NCBI GenBank assembly: GCA_004558525.1
Contig: SFCQ01000014.1
Span: 86,843-150,842, forward strand
DNA length: 64,000 nucleotides
Reading direction: 5' to 3'
Origin: Clostridiales bacterium
GTDB lineage: Bacteria > Bacillota > Clostridia > Christensenellales > CAG-138
This document shows positions 1-7,715 of the stretch, in pieces; position 1 is the first letter of the stretch; each line of letters starts with the position of its first letter. The notes below the pieces were generated by a model. That model was not told the DNA's origin and made no database searches. It saw nothing but the letters and a program-made list of their open reading frames with translations. The translations under genes were made by a program, and so were the position numbers.

Positions 1-1168
1 TACAGCGCTTTATTTCCGGCTTTGAGGGCACGTCATACATTATGTCGAGCATGGCGTTTTCAAGTATGGCCCTCAATCCCCTTGCGCCTGTCTTGCGCTC
101 TATGGCAAGCCTTGCAACTTCCTTAAGAGCAGCTTCATCAAACTCAAGATCTACGCCGTCCATCTCAAAAAGCTTTTTGTATTGCCTTGCAAGCGCATTT
201 TTGGGTTTTGTCAATATGTCCATAAGCGCGGCTTCGTCAAGCTGCTCAAGCGTAACGATTATCGGTACGCGGCCTATGAATTCCGGTATCAAACCATATT
301 TGAGCAAATCCTCAGGCAAAATCCTTTTAAGTATCTCGCCCACATCCTTCTCTTTCTGGCTCTCAACCTCTGCACCGAAGCCCATGAGCTTTTTGCCCGT
401 GCGCCTGGATATTATATCCTCTATACCGGCAAACGCGCCGCCGCAGATAAACAATATCTTAGCCGTGTTTATCTGTATAAACTCCTGATGCGGATGCTTC
501 CTGCCGCCCTGCGGGGGTACGCTCGCCACGGTGCCTTCGATTATCTTCAAAAGCGCCTGCTGCACGCCTTCGCCGCTGACGTCTCTGGTTATCGAGGGAT
601 TCTCGCTCTTTCTTGCGATCTTATCTATTTCGTCTATATAGACTATTCCCTTTTCCGCCCTTTCAACATCGTAGTCGGCAGCCTGTATAAGCTTCAAAAG
701 TATGTTTTCAACATCTTCGCCAACATAGCCGGCCTCAGTAAGGCTCGTAGCGTCCGCCACGGCAAAAGGCACCTGCAGCACACGCGCAAGCGTTTCCGCA
801 AGCAGCGTCTTTCCGCAGCCGGTAGGCCCAAGCATGACTATGTTGCTCTTTTGCAGCTCTACATCATCCTTATCGTCGCCCGCATTTATGCGCTTGTAGT
901 GATTGTACACCGCAACCGCCAGCGCGCGCTTGGCGTCGGACTGACCAACAACGTATTGATCGAGGACGTCAACTATATCCTTGGGTTTCGGAAGATCCTT
1001 AAGCTCCTCCGGCTCGGCCTTATAATCGTCATCGATTATATCCTTGCACAGCTCAATGCAGTCCGAGCAGATGTAAACGCCGGGTCCGGCTATTATGCGA
1101 TGCACCTCGTCCTGCGATTTGCCGCAGAATGAGCATTTCACCGTTCCCTTGTCGTCAGTTTTTGCCAT
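1..1168 (-). CDS. clpX: ATP-dependent Clp protease ATPase ClpX (3' end beyond window)
   Basis: AAA+ unfoldase that recognises substrates and feeds them into the ClpP chamber. About 389 residues are visible; the C-terminus lies off the left edge. The N-terminal zinc-binding domain has Cys12, Cys15, Cys34 and Cys37. The Walker A motif GPTGCGKT lies at residues 114-121 and is followed by a Walker B YIDEIDKIA and a sensor/arginine-finger region typical of ClpX rather than ClpA or ClpC. The start is the ATG at 1168, preceded by a full AGGAGG ribosome site. It is the last gene of tig-clpP-clpX, 4 nt downstream of clpP, the usual order in Firmicutes. Identification is certain; only the length is unknown. 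Confidence 0.97.
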   Translation of the reverse strand, partial: MAKTDDKGTVKCSFCGKSQDEVHRIIAGPGVYICSDCIELCKDIIDDDYKAEPEELKDLPKPKDIVDVLDQYVVGQSDAKRALAVAVYNHYKRINAGDDKDDVELQKSNIVMLGPTGCGKTLLAETLARVLQVPFAVADATSLTEAGYVGEDVENILLKLIQAADYDVERAEKGIVYIDEIDKIARKSENPSITRDVSGEGVQQALLKIIEGTVASVPPQGGRKHPHQEFIQINTAKILFICGGAFAGIEDIISRRTGKKLMGFGAEVESQKEKDVGEILKRILPEDLLKYGLIPEFIGRVPIIVTLEQLDEAALMDILTKPKNALARQYKKLFEMDGVDLEFDEAALKEVARLAIERKTGARGLRAILENAMLDIMYDVPSKPEIKRC

Positions 1169-1172
1169 TTGG

Positions 1173-1757
1173 TTACCTCCTGGGAGGAATGATCTCGTCT
1201 ATCAGGCCATACTTAAGCGCTTCCTCGGCGGTCATGTAGTGGTCGCGCTCCGTATCCAGAGCTATCTGCTCCACGCTTTGACCTGTGCGCTCGGCAAGTA
1301 TCCTGTTCATCTTCTCCCTTGTTTTGATAAGCTGTTCAGCATGTATTGCAACTTCTGTAGCCTGCCCCCTGGCGCCGCCCAGCGGCTGATGGATAAGTAT
1401 TTCGCCATTCGGCAGCGCACGGCGCTTGCCCTTAGCGCCTGCGGCGAGCAGAAACGCGCCCATGCTGGCGGCCATGCCTATGCATATGGTGGATACGTCG
1501 CAGCGAATGTACTGCATAGTATCATATATCGCCATTCCGGCAGTTATGCTTCCGCCGGGGCTATTTATATACAGGCTTATATCCTTATCCGGGTCGTCGC
1601 CTTCAAGGAAAAGCATCTGCGCTACGATAAGGTTAGCCTCATCGTCCGTAACTTCTCCGCCAAGGAAAATTATCCTGTCCTTTAGCAGCCTGGAGTAAAT
1701 GTCATACGACCTTTCCCCCTTGTTTGTCTGCTCTATAACCATCGGTATAAGGCTCAT
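1173..1757 (-). CDS. clpP: ATP-dependent Clp protease proteolytic subunit ClpP
   Basis: Serine protease forming the tetradecameric barrel that degrades proteins delivered by Clp ATPases in the cytoplasm. The 194-residue protein has the expected length. The catalytic triad is visible: Ser98 in GMAASMGAF, His123 in LIHQPLGG and Asp172 in TERDHYM. I chose the ATG at 1757 because an AAAGGAGG site lies just upstream of it; an in-frame start 24 nt further upstream has none. It sits between tig and clpX, so the three are probably co-transcribed. Family knowledge: the first residues are removed by autoprocessing, leaving the axial loop residues at the new N-terminus. Confidence 0.97.
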   Translation of the reverse strand: MSLIPMVIEQTNKGERSYDIYSRLLKDRIIFLGGEVTDDEANLIVAQMLFLEGDDPDKDISLYINSPGGSITAGMAIYDTMQYIRCDVSTICIGMAASMGAFLLAAGAKGKRRALPNGEILIHQPLGGARGQATEVAIHAEQLIKTREKMNRILAERTGQSVEQIALDTERDHYMTAEEALKYGLIDEIIPPRR

Positions 1758-1799
1758 AGTAGGCCTCCTTTTTCTCCGCAAAAAGCGGTTAATTGCGGT

Positions 1800-3080
1800 T
1801 TATTTTTCTATTGCGCTGTCAACGAGCATGTTTATGGTCTTGTCAAGCAATACCTGGTCTTCAAAGTACGCCTTATCGTCCTCGTTCAACTTGGCCTTGA
1901 ACTCCTCGGCCTTGTCGTCAAACTGCGCGCAATATTCGTCAATCTTCTTATCGACCTCGTCATTTTCGGCCTTTATGCCTTCTGCCTTCATTATGGCGTC
2001 AAGCACGAGCTGCGTCTTAACGCGGCGCTCAGCCTCGTTCTTCATCTCAGCCTTCATTACCTCGGTCTTGGTGCCGGTGTACTTGCAGTAGTCCTCAAGC
2101 GATATGCCCTGCATGCTCAGGCGGTAACGTATATCGTTGAGCATACGGTCTGCCTGACGGTCTATCATAACGTCGGGGATATCGACTGTGGCGTTGGCAA
2201 CAGCCTTCTCTATAACGTCGTTCTCCTTCTTTGCCTTGGCTTCGTTCATGGCCTTCTTTTCAAGTTCTTCCTTCTTATGGTCGCGAAGCTCGGCTATGGT
2301 GTTGAACTCGGAAACGTCCTTTGCAAACTCATCGTCAGCCTCGGGCAGCTCCTTGACGCGTACAGCATGTACCTTAACATGGAAAACAGCGTCCTTGCCC
2401 TTAAGCTCATCGCTATGGTACTCATCGGGGAATTTTACGTTAAGGTCCTTCTCCTCGCCAACGTTCATGCCTATCATCTGCTCTTCGAATCCGGGTATGA
2501 ACATACCGGAGCCTATCACCAGCGTCTGATGCTCGGCAGTGCCGCCTTCAAACTTCACCCCGTTAACGGTGCCGGAATAGTCAAGCTCTACCTCGTCGCC
2601 ATTTTCAACGGGGCGCTCAACGTCTATCATGCGAGCAACGTTCTCACGCTCACGCTCGATCTCGGCATTGACCATTTCGTCTGTAACATTATACTCTTGC
2701 TTTTCAACTTCTATACCCTTGTACTGGCCCAAAGAGACCTCAGGCATAACGGTAACGACAGCTTCAAACGCAACATCTTCTCCTTTCTCGGCGCTGAGTA
2801 TGGTTATATCAGGCCTGTCCACAGGCTTTACGTCATGCTCCTTGACAGCCGCCTCGTACACCGCCGGATATGCTTCGTCAAAAGCATCATCGACAAAAAC
2901 GTACCATCCGTAAGCCTTCTCAATAACTCCCTTGGGAGCATGTCCCTTGCGGAAGCCGGGAACCGTGATGGTCTTGCGCAGCTTAAGATACGCCTTGTCA
3001 ACAGCCTTGTCAAAATCCTCGGCACTGATGGTCATGCCCAGCTTTACCTTGTTGCTCTCAAGCTTTTCAAAACTTGCCAT
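1800..3080 (-). CDS. tig: Trigger factor, ribosome-associated chaperone and prolyl isomerase
   Basis: Ribosome-bound chaperone that meets nascent chains at the exit tunnel. The 426-residue protein shows the three-part family layout: an N-terminal ribosome-binding domain with the signature loop GFRKGHAP at residues 42-49, a FKBP-type isomerase domain around residues 160-245 (VELDYSGTVNG, IPGFEEQMIGM), and a long helical C-terminal chaperone domain. The start ATG follows a GGAGG site. It heads the tig-clpP-clpX cluster, linking folding with proteolysis. A short GGCGG/CCGCC hairpin at 3115-3131 lies in its leader. Confidence 0.97.
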   Translation of the reverse strand: MASFEKLESNKVKLGMTISAEDFDKAVDKAYLKLRKTITVPGFRKGHAPKGVIEKAYGWYVFVDDAFDEAYPAVYEAAVKEHDVKPVDRPDITILSAEKGEDVAFEAVVTVMPEVSLGQYKGIEVEKQEYNVTDEMVNAEIERERENVARMIDVERPVENGDEVELDYSGTVNGVKFEGGTAEHQTLVIGSGMFIPGFEEQMIGMNVGEEKDLNVKFPDEYHSDELKGKDAVFHVKVHAVRVKELPEADDEFAKDVSEFNTIAELRDHKKEELEKKAMNEAKAKKENDVIEKAVANATVDIPDVMIDRQADRMLNDIRYRLSMQGISLEDYCKYTGTKTEVMKAEMKNEAERRVKTQLVLDAIMKAEGIKAENDEVDKKIDEYCAQFDDKAEEFKAKLNEDDKAYFEDQVLLDKTINMLVDSAIEK

Positions 3081-3163
3081 AATATCCTCCGAACAATAAA
3101 TTATCGTATCACACCGGCGGACATACCGCCGTCAGTATAGCTTATCATAAGGCGATTTCTTTT

Positions 3164-3178
3164 GCAAACATAGTTTGC
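3164..3178. promoter_or_regulatory. Operator-like 15-bp palindrome between tig and the SGNH hydrolase
   Basis: The arms GCAAAC and GTTTGC are perfect inverted repeats around a 3-nt centre. The site lies in the divergent region between tig (minus) and the hydrolase (plus), about 84 bp upstream of the tig start. It matches neither the CIRCE element nor the CtsR direct repeat as I know them. That it is an operator is inference from symmetry and position only. Confidence 0.35.
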
Positions 3179-3220
3179 CTTAAATTGCGCCTTTTTTCAT
3201 TCTTTTAACAGTTTTCGCGA

Positions 3221-3249
3221 TTGACTTTTATAACATACGGTATTATAAT
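3221..3249 (+). promoter_or_regulatory. Sigma-A promoter P1 of the SGNH hydrolase gene
   Basis: TTGACT at 3221-3226 and a perfect TATAAT at 3244-3249 are separated by exactly 17 bp, on the strand of the downstream gene at 3331. Confidence 0.7.
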
Positions 3250-3278
3250 CTAATTAACCTAATGTTTTGTATTAGATA

Positions 3279-3309
3279 TTGACGTTTTTATTAACAGAAT
3301 ATGTATAAA
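3279..3309 (+). promoter_or_regulatory. Possible second promoter P2 of the SGNH hydrolase gene
   Basis: TTGACG at 3279-3284 and TATAAA at 3304-3309 are spaced 19 bp, longer than optimal. It lies just downstream of P1 and close to the ribosome site, giving a very short leader if used. Confidence 0.4.
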
Positions 3310-3330
3310 TTGTGAAAGGAGCGAACAGTT

Positions 3331-4026
3331 ATGATGCAGGTACTTAGGGCAAAGATATATGGCGACTCTATAATGAAAGGCACCATACTTGACGATGGCT
3401 ATCGCTACCACGCGATAATGAACGAATATCTGCTCAAGCTATATAAGCGTTTTGGCATAGAGGCTGAGAACCGTTCCCGCTTTGGCATAACCGTTGAGCG
3501 CGGGCATAGCATATTGAGGCGTGATATAGACGAGGGGCTCGACTGCGAGCTTGCGCTCATAGAGTTTGGCGGAAACGACAGCAATTTCCATTGGGACAAG
3601 ATAAGCCTTGAGCCGGACAGGGAGCATTTGCCCTTTACATCAATGCAGGATTTTAAGCACACCATGGCCGCCATGACCGAGGAGTTGAGAGCTGAGGGCG
3701 TACAGCCGGTAATGATGACGCTGCCGCCGATAGAGCCGAACCGCTACCTTGACTTCATTTCAAGAAACGGCAACAACAAGGCAAACATACTGCATTGGCT
3801 TGGCTATGCGAACAGGATATTTGAAGTACACAAATCCTATTCTGATGCCATAGAAGAAATCGCCAAGGAGCGCATGGTACCCTTGGTCGATGTGCGCAGC
3901 GCATTCCCTGCCGGCGAAGCCTTGGGCAAATATGTGTGCATAGACGGCATACACCCGACCGAAAAGGGCTATGCGCTTATAGGCGATGCGTTTTCTGGTT
4001 TTCTTAAAGCCGCTTTGCCGGCGTAA
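3331..4026 (+). CDS. SGNH/GDSL-family hydrolase (esterase or lipase type)
   Basis: Cytoplasmic 231-residue protein with all the blocks of an SGNH hydrolase. Block I is YGDSIMKG near the N-terminus (nucleophile Ser), block III is FGGNDSNF (oxyanion Gly/Asn), and block V is DGIHPTEKGY with the catalytic Asp and His. There is no signal peptide. An AAAGGAG site precedes the first of two adjacent ATG codons. It stands alone, divergent from tig, with its own promoters and a strong terminator directly after the stop. The substrate cannot be told from sequence; relatives act on acyl esters or acetylated sugars. Confidence 0.88.
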   Translation: MMQVLRAKIYGDSIMKGTILDDGYRYHAIMNEYLLKLYKRFGIEAENRSRFGITVERGHSILRRDIDEGLDCELALIEFGGNDSNFHWDKISLEPDREHLPFTSMQDFKHTMAAMTEELRAEGVQPVMMTLPPIEPNRYLDFISRNGNNKANILHWLGYANRIFEVHKSYSDAIEEIAKERMVPLVDVRSAFPAGEALGKYVCIDGIHPTEKGYALIGDAFSGFLKAALPA

Positions 4027-4047
4027 GGTTTCCATATTCTTATATAA

Positions 4048-4072
4048 GGAGCGGGGCTGCGCCCGCTCCTTT
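4048..4072 (+). terminator. Intrinsic terminator of the SGNH hydrolase gene
   Basis: Perfect arms GGAGCGGG (4048-4055) and CCCGCTCC (4062-4069) followed by TTT. An almost identical hairpin recurs at 4273-4296 on the other side of repeat copy A. Confidence 0.7.
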
Positions 4073-4075
4073 GCC

Positions 4076-4265
4076 TGTCGATAAGCTTTGGGGTTGTTAA
4101 GGGGCGCCTGCCCCTTAAGCTAATTCCAGCTCTGACGGCATGTGCGTCAGAACGGATGAAAACCTTTTGGTTTTCGTACTTTGCGGGTTTTGCCGCCCGG
4201 GAGCGTGAGCGAGAGGCAAAACCCGTAAAAGCTCGAAAAAGTGGCGACCAGCCACTTTTTCGACA
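4076..4265 (+). repeat. Dispersed modular palindromic element, copy A
   Basis: 190-bp element with ends TGTCGATAA (4076-4084) and, inverted, TGTCGAAAA (4257-4265). Inside are stacked inverted repeats: TTAAGGGGC/GCCCCTTAA, TCTGACG/CGTCAGA, GAAAACC/GGTTTTC, GGGTTTTGCC/GGCAAAACCC and GTGGC/GCCAC flanked by A and T runs. Homologous copies lie at 15969 (same orientation), 38380 and 40517 (opposite orientation). It lies between two convergent genes and has no coding capacity. It looks like a MITE or structured intergenic repeat; no transposase for it is in the window. Confidence 0.85.
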
Positions 4266-4272
4266 CTCTCAT

Positions 4273-4296
4273 GAGCGGGGCTGCGCCCGCTCCTTT
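4273..4296 (+). terminator. Second copy of the terminator hairpin flanking repeat A
   Basis: GAGCGGG and CCCGCTC arms around a 6-8 nt centre followed by TTT. It directly duplicates the hairpin at 4048-4072, so repeat copy A is bracketed by a direct repeat of more than 20 bp. Confidence 0.6.
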
Positions 4297-4462
4297 CACA
4301 CTATAACATGCGCAGAAATGCAGTTTAAGAAGCTCATCTTCGCAGGCGCCGTAGGAAGCCTTGTCCACAGGTTCAGCGTTGGCAATACACCTGCGCAAGA
4401 AGCACCGTTATTCCAGACATGATACTGAAAATAGCCAAAAGCAACTGACAGCTGATGTACTA
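4297..4462. other. Non-coding stretch, nothing recognised
   Basis: 166 bases between the repeat-flanking hairpin and the terminator of the minus-strand lipoprotein gene. Short open frames here run into the repeat and resemble no known protein. I see no promoter or RNA motif. Confidence 0.5.
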
Positions 4463-4503
4463 AAAGGCCCTGCGCCATGCTTTTTTGCATAGCACAGGGC
4501 TTT
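4463..4503 (-). terminator. Terminator of the lgt-pncB-lipoprotein operon
   Basis: Read on the minus strand, arms GCCCTGTGCTATGC and GCATGGCGCAGGGC pair almost fully around an A-rich loop and end in CCTTTT. It lies just after the lipoprotein stop codon at 4520. Confidence 0.75.
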
Positions 4504-4519
4504 AAGCTTTTGCGCTTGC

Positions 4520-5089
4520 TTATTCAGAATAATCCGGCATAACGCCTATGCTTTCATCGTACTCTATCGTGAAGTCAAGGCCCGTTACCCTCATATCCGT
4601 CGGCACCTGAGAATACAATACGTTTTCGCCAGGCTTAAGTATAAGCATATACTGCCCGTCCTGCGTTTGGAAGCGGCACTTGGCCACCGTCTCACCCGTT
4701 TCGTCAACAAAGCTCATGTTTAGGGCGCATGCAAGCGCCTTGGGATAGCTGTTCACGGCACGCATGTCAACAAAGGTATCGTCGGCCTGCTCATACACCT
4801 GTATGTTTTCAAAGCTAATATATCTTTGGTAATGCTCGCTGCCGGTTATGTACGCGCCAAGCTCGTCATAAACGTCTATCACCACCGGTTCCTCAGTAGG
4901 CACAGGCTCCGGCATCGGCTCAGGCGTAAGCTCCGCTGTAGGTTCCGGCGTCAGCGTGGGCGTAGGCTCCGGCGGTATGGTTTTATCCGGCAGCACTTCG
5001 GCACGGAATGTGACGCATGCGCACATAAACGCCCCCAGCAGCAGCGCCAGCACGGGCAATATCAGCTTTTTACTCAGCCTTTTCAACAT
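4520..5089 (-). CDS. Putative lipoprotein with Pro/Glu-rich linker, unknown function
   Basis: 189 residues. A basic N-terminus and hydrophobic segment end in FMCAC, an imperfect lipobox (Cys25 the likely lipidated residue). Residues about 38-70 are a PEPTPTLTPEP-type linker that would hold the rest away from the membrane. The remaining ~115 residues look like a beta-rich extracellular domain that I do not recognise. The start codon lies inside the last codons of pncB (20-nt overlap), so translation is probably coupled. The C-terminal half resembles presentation domains of cell-surface lipoproteins only in a general way; I assign no function. Confidence 0.7.
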   Translation of the reverse strand: MLKRLSKKLILPVLALLLGAFMCACVTFRAEVLPDKTIPPEPTPTLTPEPTAELTPEPMPEPVPTEEPVVIDVYDELGAYITGSEHYQRYISFENIQVYEQADDTFVDMRAVNSYPKALACALNMSFVDETGETVAKCRFQTQDGQYMLILKPGENVLYSQVPTDMRVTGLDFTIEYDESIGVMPDYSE

Positions 5090-6530
5090 TGCGAAGTCCC
5101 TCTATCAGCTCATGCTTAAGGGCATAAAGCTCATCACTGAGGTCCACCTTGTATACATGCGGGTTCATCAGGCGCTTGCTCTCCTCCCAAAATGTTGCAA
5201 GCTCGGCCTTGGCGTATTTCTGTATGTCCCCCATGTTCGGGCATTCATATACCTGCTTGCCGTCTATAAACAAAGGCGTCAGCAGCTCCCTTACGTTGTA
5301 ATCGTAAAGCGTTTTTGATTTGTACCTCTGTTCCGGGTGATAAACGGTCAGCGGCTTTGAAAAATCGAACTTCTCGCCTTCAAGCGCTATAAGGTCAGCA
5401 AGCGCCATGCCCGTCGTATTGCTGTAAAAGCGATATACCTTTTTATAGCCGGGGTTCGTCATCTTTGCAACGTTTTCGCTCAGCTTTATCTTTGGCACTA
5501 TCCTGCCGTCAACTATTTCCGCCGCAAGCTTGTACACGCCGCCAAGCGCCGGAAAGTCCATTGACGTAATAAGCTTTGTGCCTACTCCCCAAAGGTCTAT
5601 CTTTGCGCCCTGCGCCTTAAGGTCGCGTATAACGCTTTCATCAAGGTCGCCGGAGGCGCATATCTTAGCCTCCGGATAGCCGGCATCGTCAAGCATTATC
5701 CTTGCCCTTTTTGAAAGATACGCAAGGTCGCCCGAATCGAGCCTTATGCCAATGGGCTTATGTCCCTTTGCCCTAAGCTCGTTGAACACCTTTATGGCGT
5801 TGGGCACGCCGCTTCTTAATGTATCATAGGTATCTACAAGCAGCATGCAGCTATCCGGAAAGATGTCAGCATACGCCCTGAAAGCTTCTATCTCGCTGGG
5901 GAAGCTCATCACCCAGCTGTGCGCATGCGTTCCGGATACGGGAACACCGCACATCTGGCCGGTAAGCACATTGCTCGTGCCCGTGCAGCCGCCTATCATG
6001 GCAGCCCTTGCGCCGTATATGCCCGCGTCCGGCCCCTGCGCACGCCTCAGGCCGAACTCCATAACGCCGTCCCCCTGAGCGGCATACACAACGCGCGCCG
6101 CCTTTGTGGCAATAAGCGTCTGATGATTGACAAGGTTCAATATGGCCGTTTCAACAAGCTGAGCCTGCATTATAGGCGCCTTTACGCGTATAAGCGGCTC
6201 ATACGGGAACACCACCGTGCCTTCCGTCATGGCGTATATCTCGCCCGTAAAGCGCATATCCGCAAGCAGCTTCAAAAAGCCTTCGTCAAACAGATTGAGC
6301 GAGCGAAGATAGTCTATATCCTCCTTGGCAAAATGCAGGCCGTTTATGTAGTCCACGACCGATTCTGTACCGGCCATTATGGCATAGGCGCTGTTGTCCC
6401 GCTGCCTAAAGAACATATCGAATACGGCCTCGTTTTTGTCCATGCCGCACCTGTAGTAGCCATACATCATGGTAAGCTGGTACAGATCCGTCATCATGGT
6501 CAGATTACGCTGGGAATTGATCTCGTTCAT
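5070..6530 (-). CDS. pncB: Nicotinate phosphoribosyltransferase
   Basis: Makes nicotinate mononucleotide from nicotinate and PRPP (Preiss-Handler salvage of NAD). The 486-residue length fits the long bacterial form. Visible landmarks are the N-terminal LTMMTDLYQLTMMYGYY, the central SGTHAHSWVMSFPSE and the phosphate-binding region near IRLDSGDLAYLSK. The start ATG at 6530 directly follows the lgt stop codon with no gap, and the 3' end overlaps the lipoprotein gene, so the three are one translationally coupled unit. The pairing of NAD salvage with lipoprotein biogenesis has no obvious functional link; it looks like operon convenience. Confidence 0.94.
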   Translation of the reverse strand: MNEINSQRNLTMMTDLYQLTMMYGYYRCGMDKNEAVFDMFFRQRDNSAYAIMAGTESVVDYINGLHFAKEDIDYLRSLNLFDEGFLKLLADMRFTGEIYAMTEGTVVFPYEPLIRVKAPIMQAQLVETAILNLVNHQTLIATKAARVVYAAQGDGVMEFGLRRAQGPDAGIYGARAAMIGGCTGTSNVLTGQMCGVPVSGTHAHSWVMSFPSEIEAFRAYADIFPDSCMLLVDTYDTLRSGVPNAIKVFNELRAKGHKPIGIRLDSGDLAYLSKRARIMLDDAGYPEAKICASGDLDESVIRDLKAQGAKIDLWGVGTKLITSMDFPALGGVYKLAAEIVDGRIVPKIKLSENVAKMTNPGYKKVYRFYSNTTGMALADLIALEGEKFDFSKPLTVYHPEQRYKSKTLYDYNVRELLTPLFIDGKQVYECPNMGDIQKYAKAELATFWEESKRLMNPHVYKVDLSDELYALKHELIEGLRNVEKAE

Positions 6531-7634
6531 TTATTCGTTATCCTTGTCTTTTTCGTCCGCACTCCCTTTGTCTTCGCCATCGGCTTCGGCTTCATTTTCA
6601 TTCTTCACCTCTGCCCCGGCCCCGCCTTCAGCTTCGTCCGCCTCCTTGTTATCATTATCTTCGTTATTCTCGCATTCGCTGCAACCACTCTCTTCGCAGC
6701 TTGAGCAGGCGTTTTCCGCTCCGCTTATGCCGGCTTCAACAGCCAGTTCGGGCGCCGGCCACATCAGCCTGCCCTCCTTTTTCTCCTTTACCGCGCGAAT
6801 TATGAAAAACGCCATAACGGCTATAAACAGTATCCCGCTCAGCGCCTGCGATACCCTTACCCCGTCCGTAAGCCCGTCGGCCGAGGGCTTGATTATCCAA
6901 AGGCTGTCTCCCCTCAAGCCTTCAACGAACATTCTTTCAAACGAGTAAAGCACAGCATAAAGGAAGAACGTATCGCCATCATGCTTCATGCGTTTTCTTG
7001 TGAGCCAAAGCACTATGAATATGAGCAGGCACCATGCCGATTCGTAGAAAAACGTTGCAAGGTGCAGATGCGCGCCGTTAGCGGCCGTTGCGCAGGCTGT
7101 GCAAAGCACCTTATCAAAATAATGAGCGCCCTCTATCGGTACGCTTATCGGGAAATACCCAAGTATCGGATGCGCGGCGAGCATTTCCGGCGTTACAGGC
7201 AGGCCATACGCTTCCTGATTAAAGAAGTTTCCCCAGCGGCCTATCGACTGCGCCAGCACAAGCCCGGGGGCAACTATATCCGCCAGAGTAAGAAACCTTA
7301 TCTTCCTTACCTTTGCAAAAATGAACGCCGCAATAAGCCCGGCTATCACCGCGCCGTATATCGCAAGCCCGCCTTGCCATATGTAAAGCACGGATATAGG
7401 ATCGTCCTTATATGCATCAAGCGCGAACAAAACGTAATAGAGCCTTGCGCCAACAACTCCCGCAGGAATTACGGCAAGGCACATGTCTATCACCGTGTCC
7501 TTTTTAAGCTTTTTTCTTCTTTCCTCGCTGTATGCGAGAAATACGGCAATTATCATGGCGACAGCCATAAGTACGCCGTACCAGTATATGTCTTTACCGA
7601 AAAGGGTAAATGCCACCCTGCTTGGCATGGTCAT
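6531..7634 (-). CDS. lgt: Prolipoprotein diacylglyceryl transferase with acidic Cys-containing tail
   Basis: Integral membrane enzyme that transfers diacylglycerol from phosphatidylglycerol to the lipobox cysteine of prolipoproteins. Family signatures are WQGGLAIYGA and GRWGNFFNQEAYG, with about seven membrane segments. The ATG at 7634 has a GGAGG site; a longer in-frame extension upstream lacks one. Unusual is the C-terminus: after about residue 305 comes a stretch with CSSCEESGCSEC and then roughly 45 mostly Asp/Glu/Asn/Lys residues, which I do not know from typical Lgt proteins. The window encodes several candidate substrates, including the products at 4520, 17242, 26410, 38568 and 44989. 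Confidence 0.93.
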   Translation of the reverse strand: MTMPSRVAFTLFGKDIYWYGVLMAVAMIIAVFLAYSEERRKKLKKDTVIDMCLAVIPAGVVGARLYYVLFALDAYKDDPISVLYIWQGGLAIYGAVIAGLIAAFIFAKVRKIRFLTLADIVAPGLVLAQSIGRWGNFFNQEAYGLPVTPEMLAAHPILGYFPISVPIEGAHYFDKVLCTACATAANGAHLHLATFFYESAWCLLIFIVLWLTRKRMKHDGDTFFLYAVLYSFERMFVEGLRGDSLWIIKPSADGLTDGVRVSQALSGILFIAVMAFFIIRAVKEKKEGRLMWPAPELAVEAGISGAENACSSCEESGCSECENNEDNDNKEADEAEGGAGAEVKNENEAEADGEDKGSADEKDKDNE

Positions 7635-7715
7635 GCTGCAAATCCTCCTGATCACATTTAGAATAATCAAATATGTTAATCCGGCCCCGCGTCTGCCATT
7701 ATACACCAATATTAC

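Noticed and set aside
182..1132. 316-residue plus-strand frame opposite clpX
   Set aside because: Shadow; clpX itself is certain on the other strand.
4147..4398. Minus-strand frame across repeat copy A
   Set aside because: Mostly repeat sequence; the remaining residues resemble nothing and no start signal is seen.
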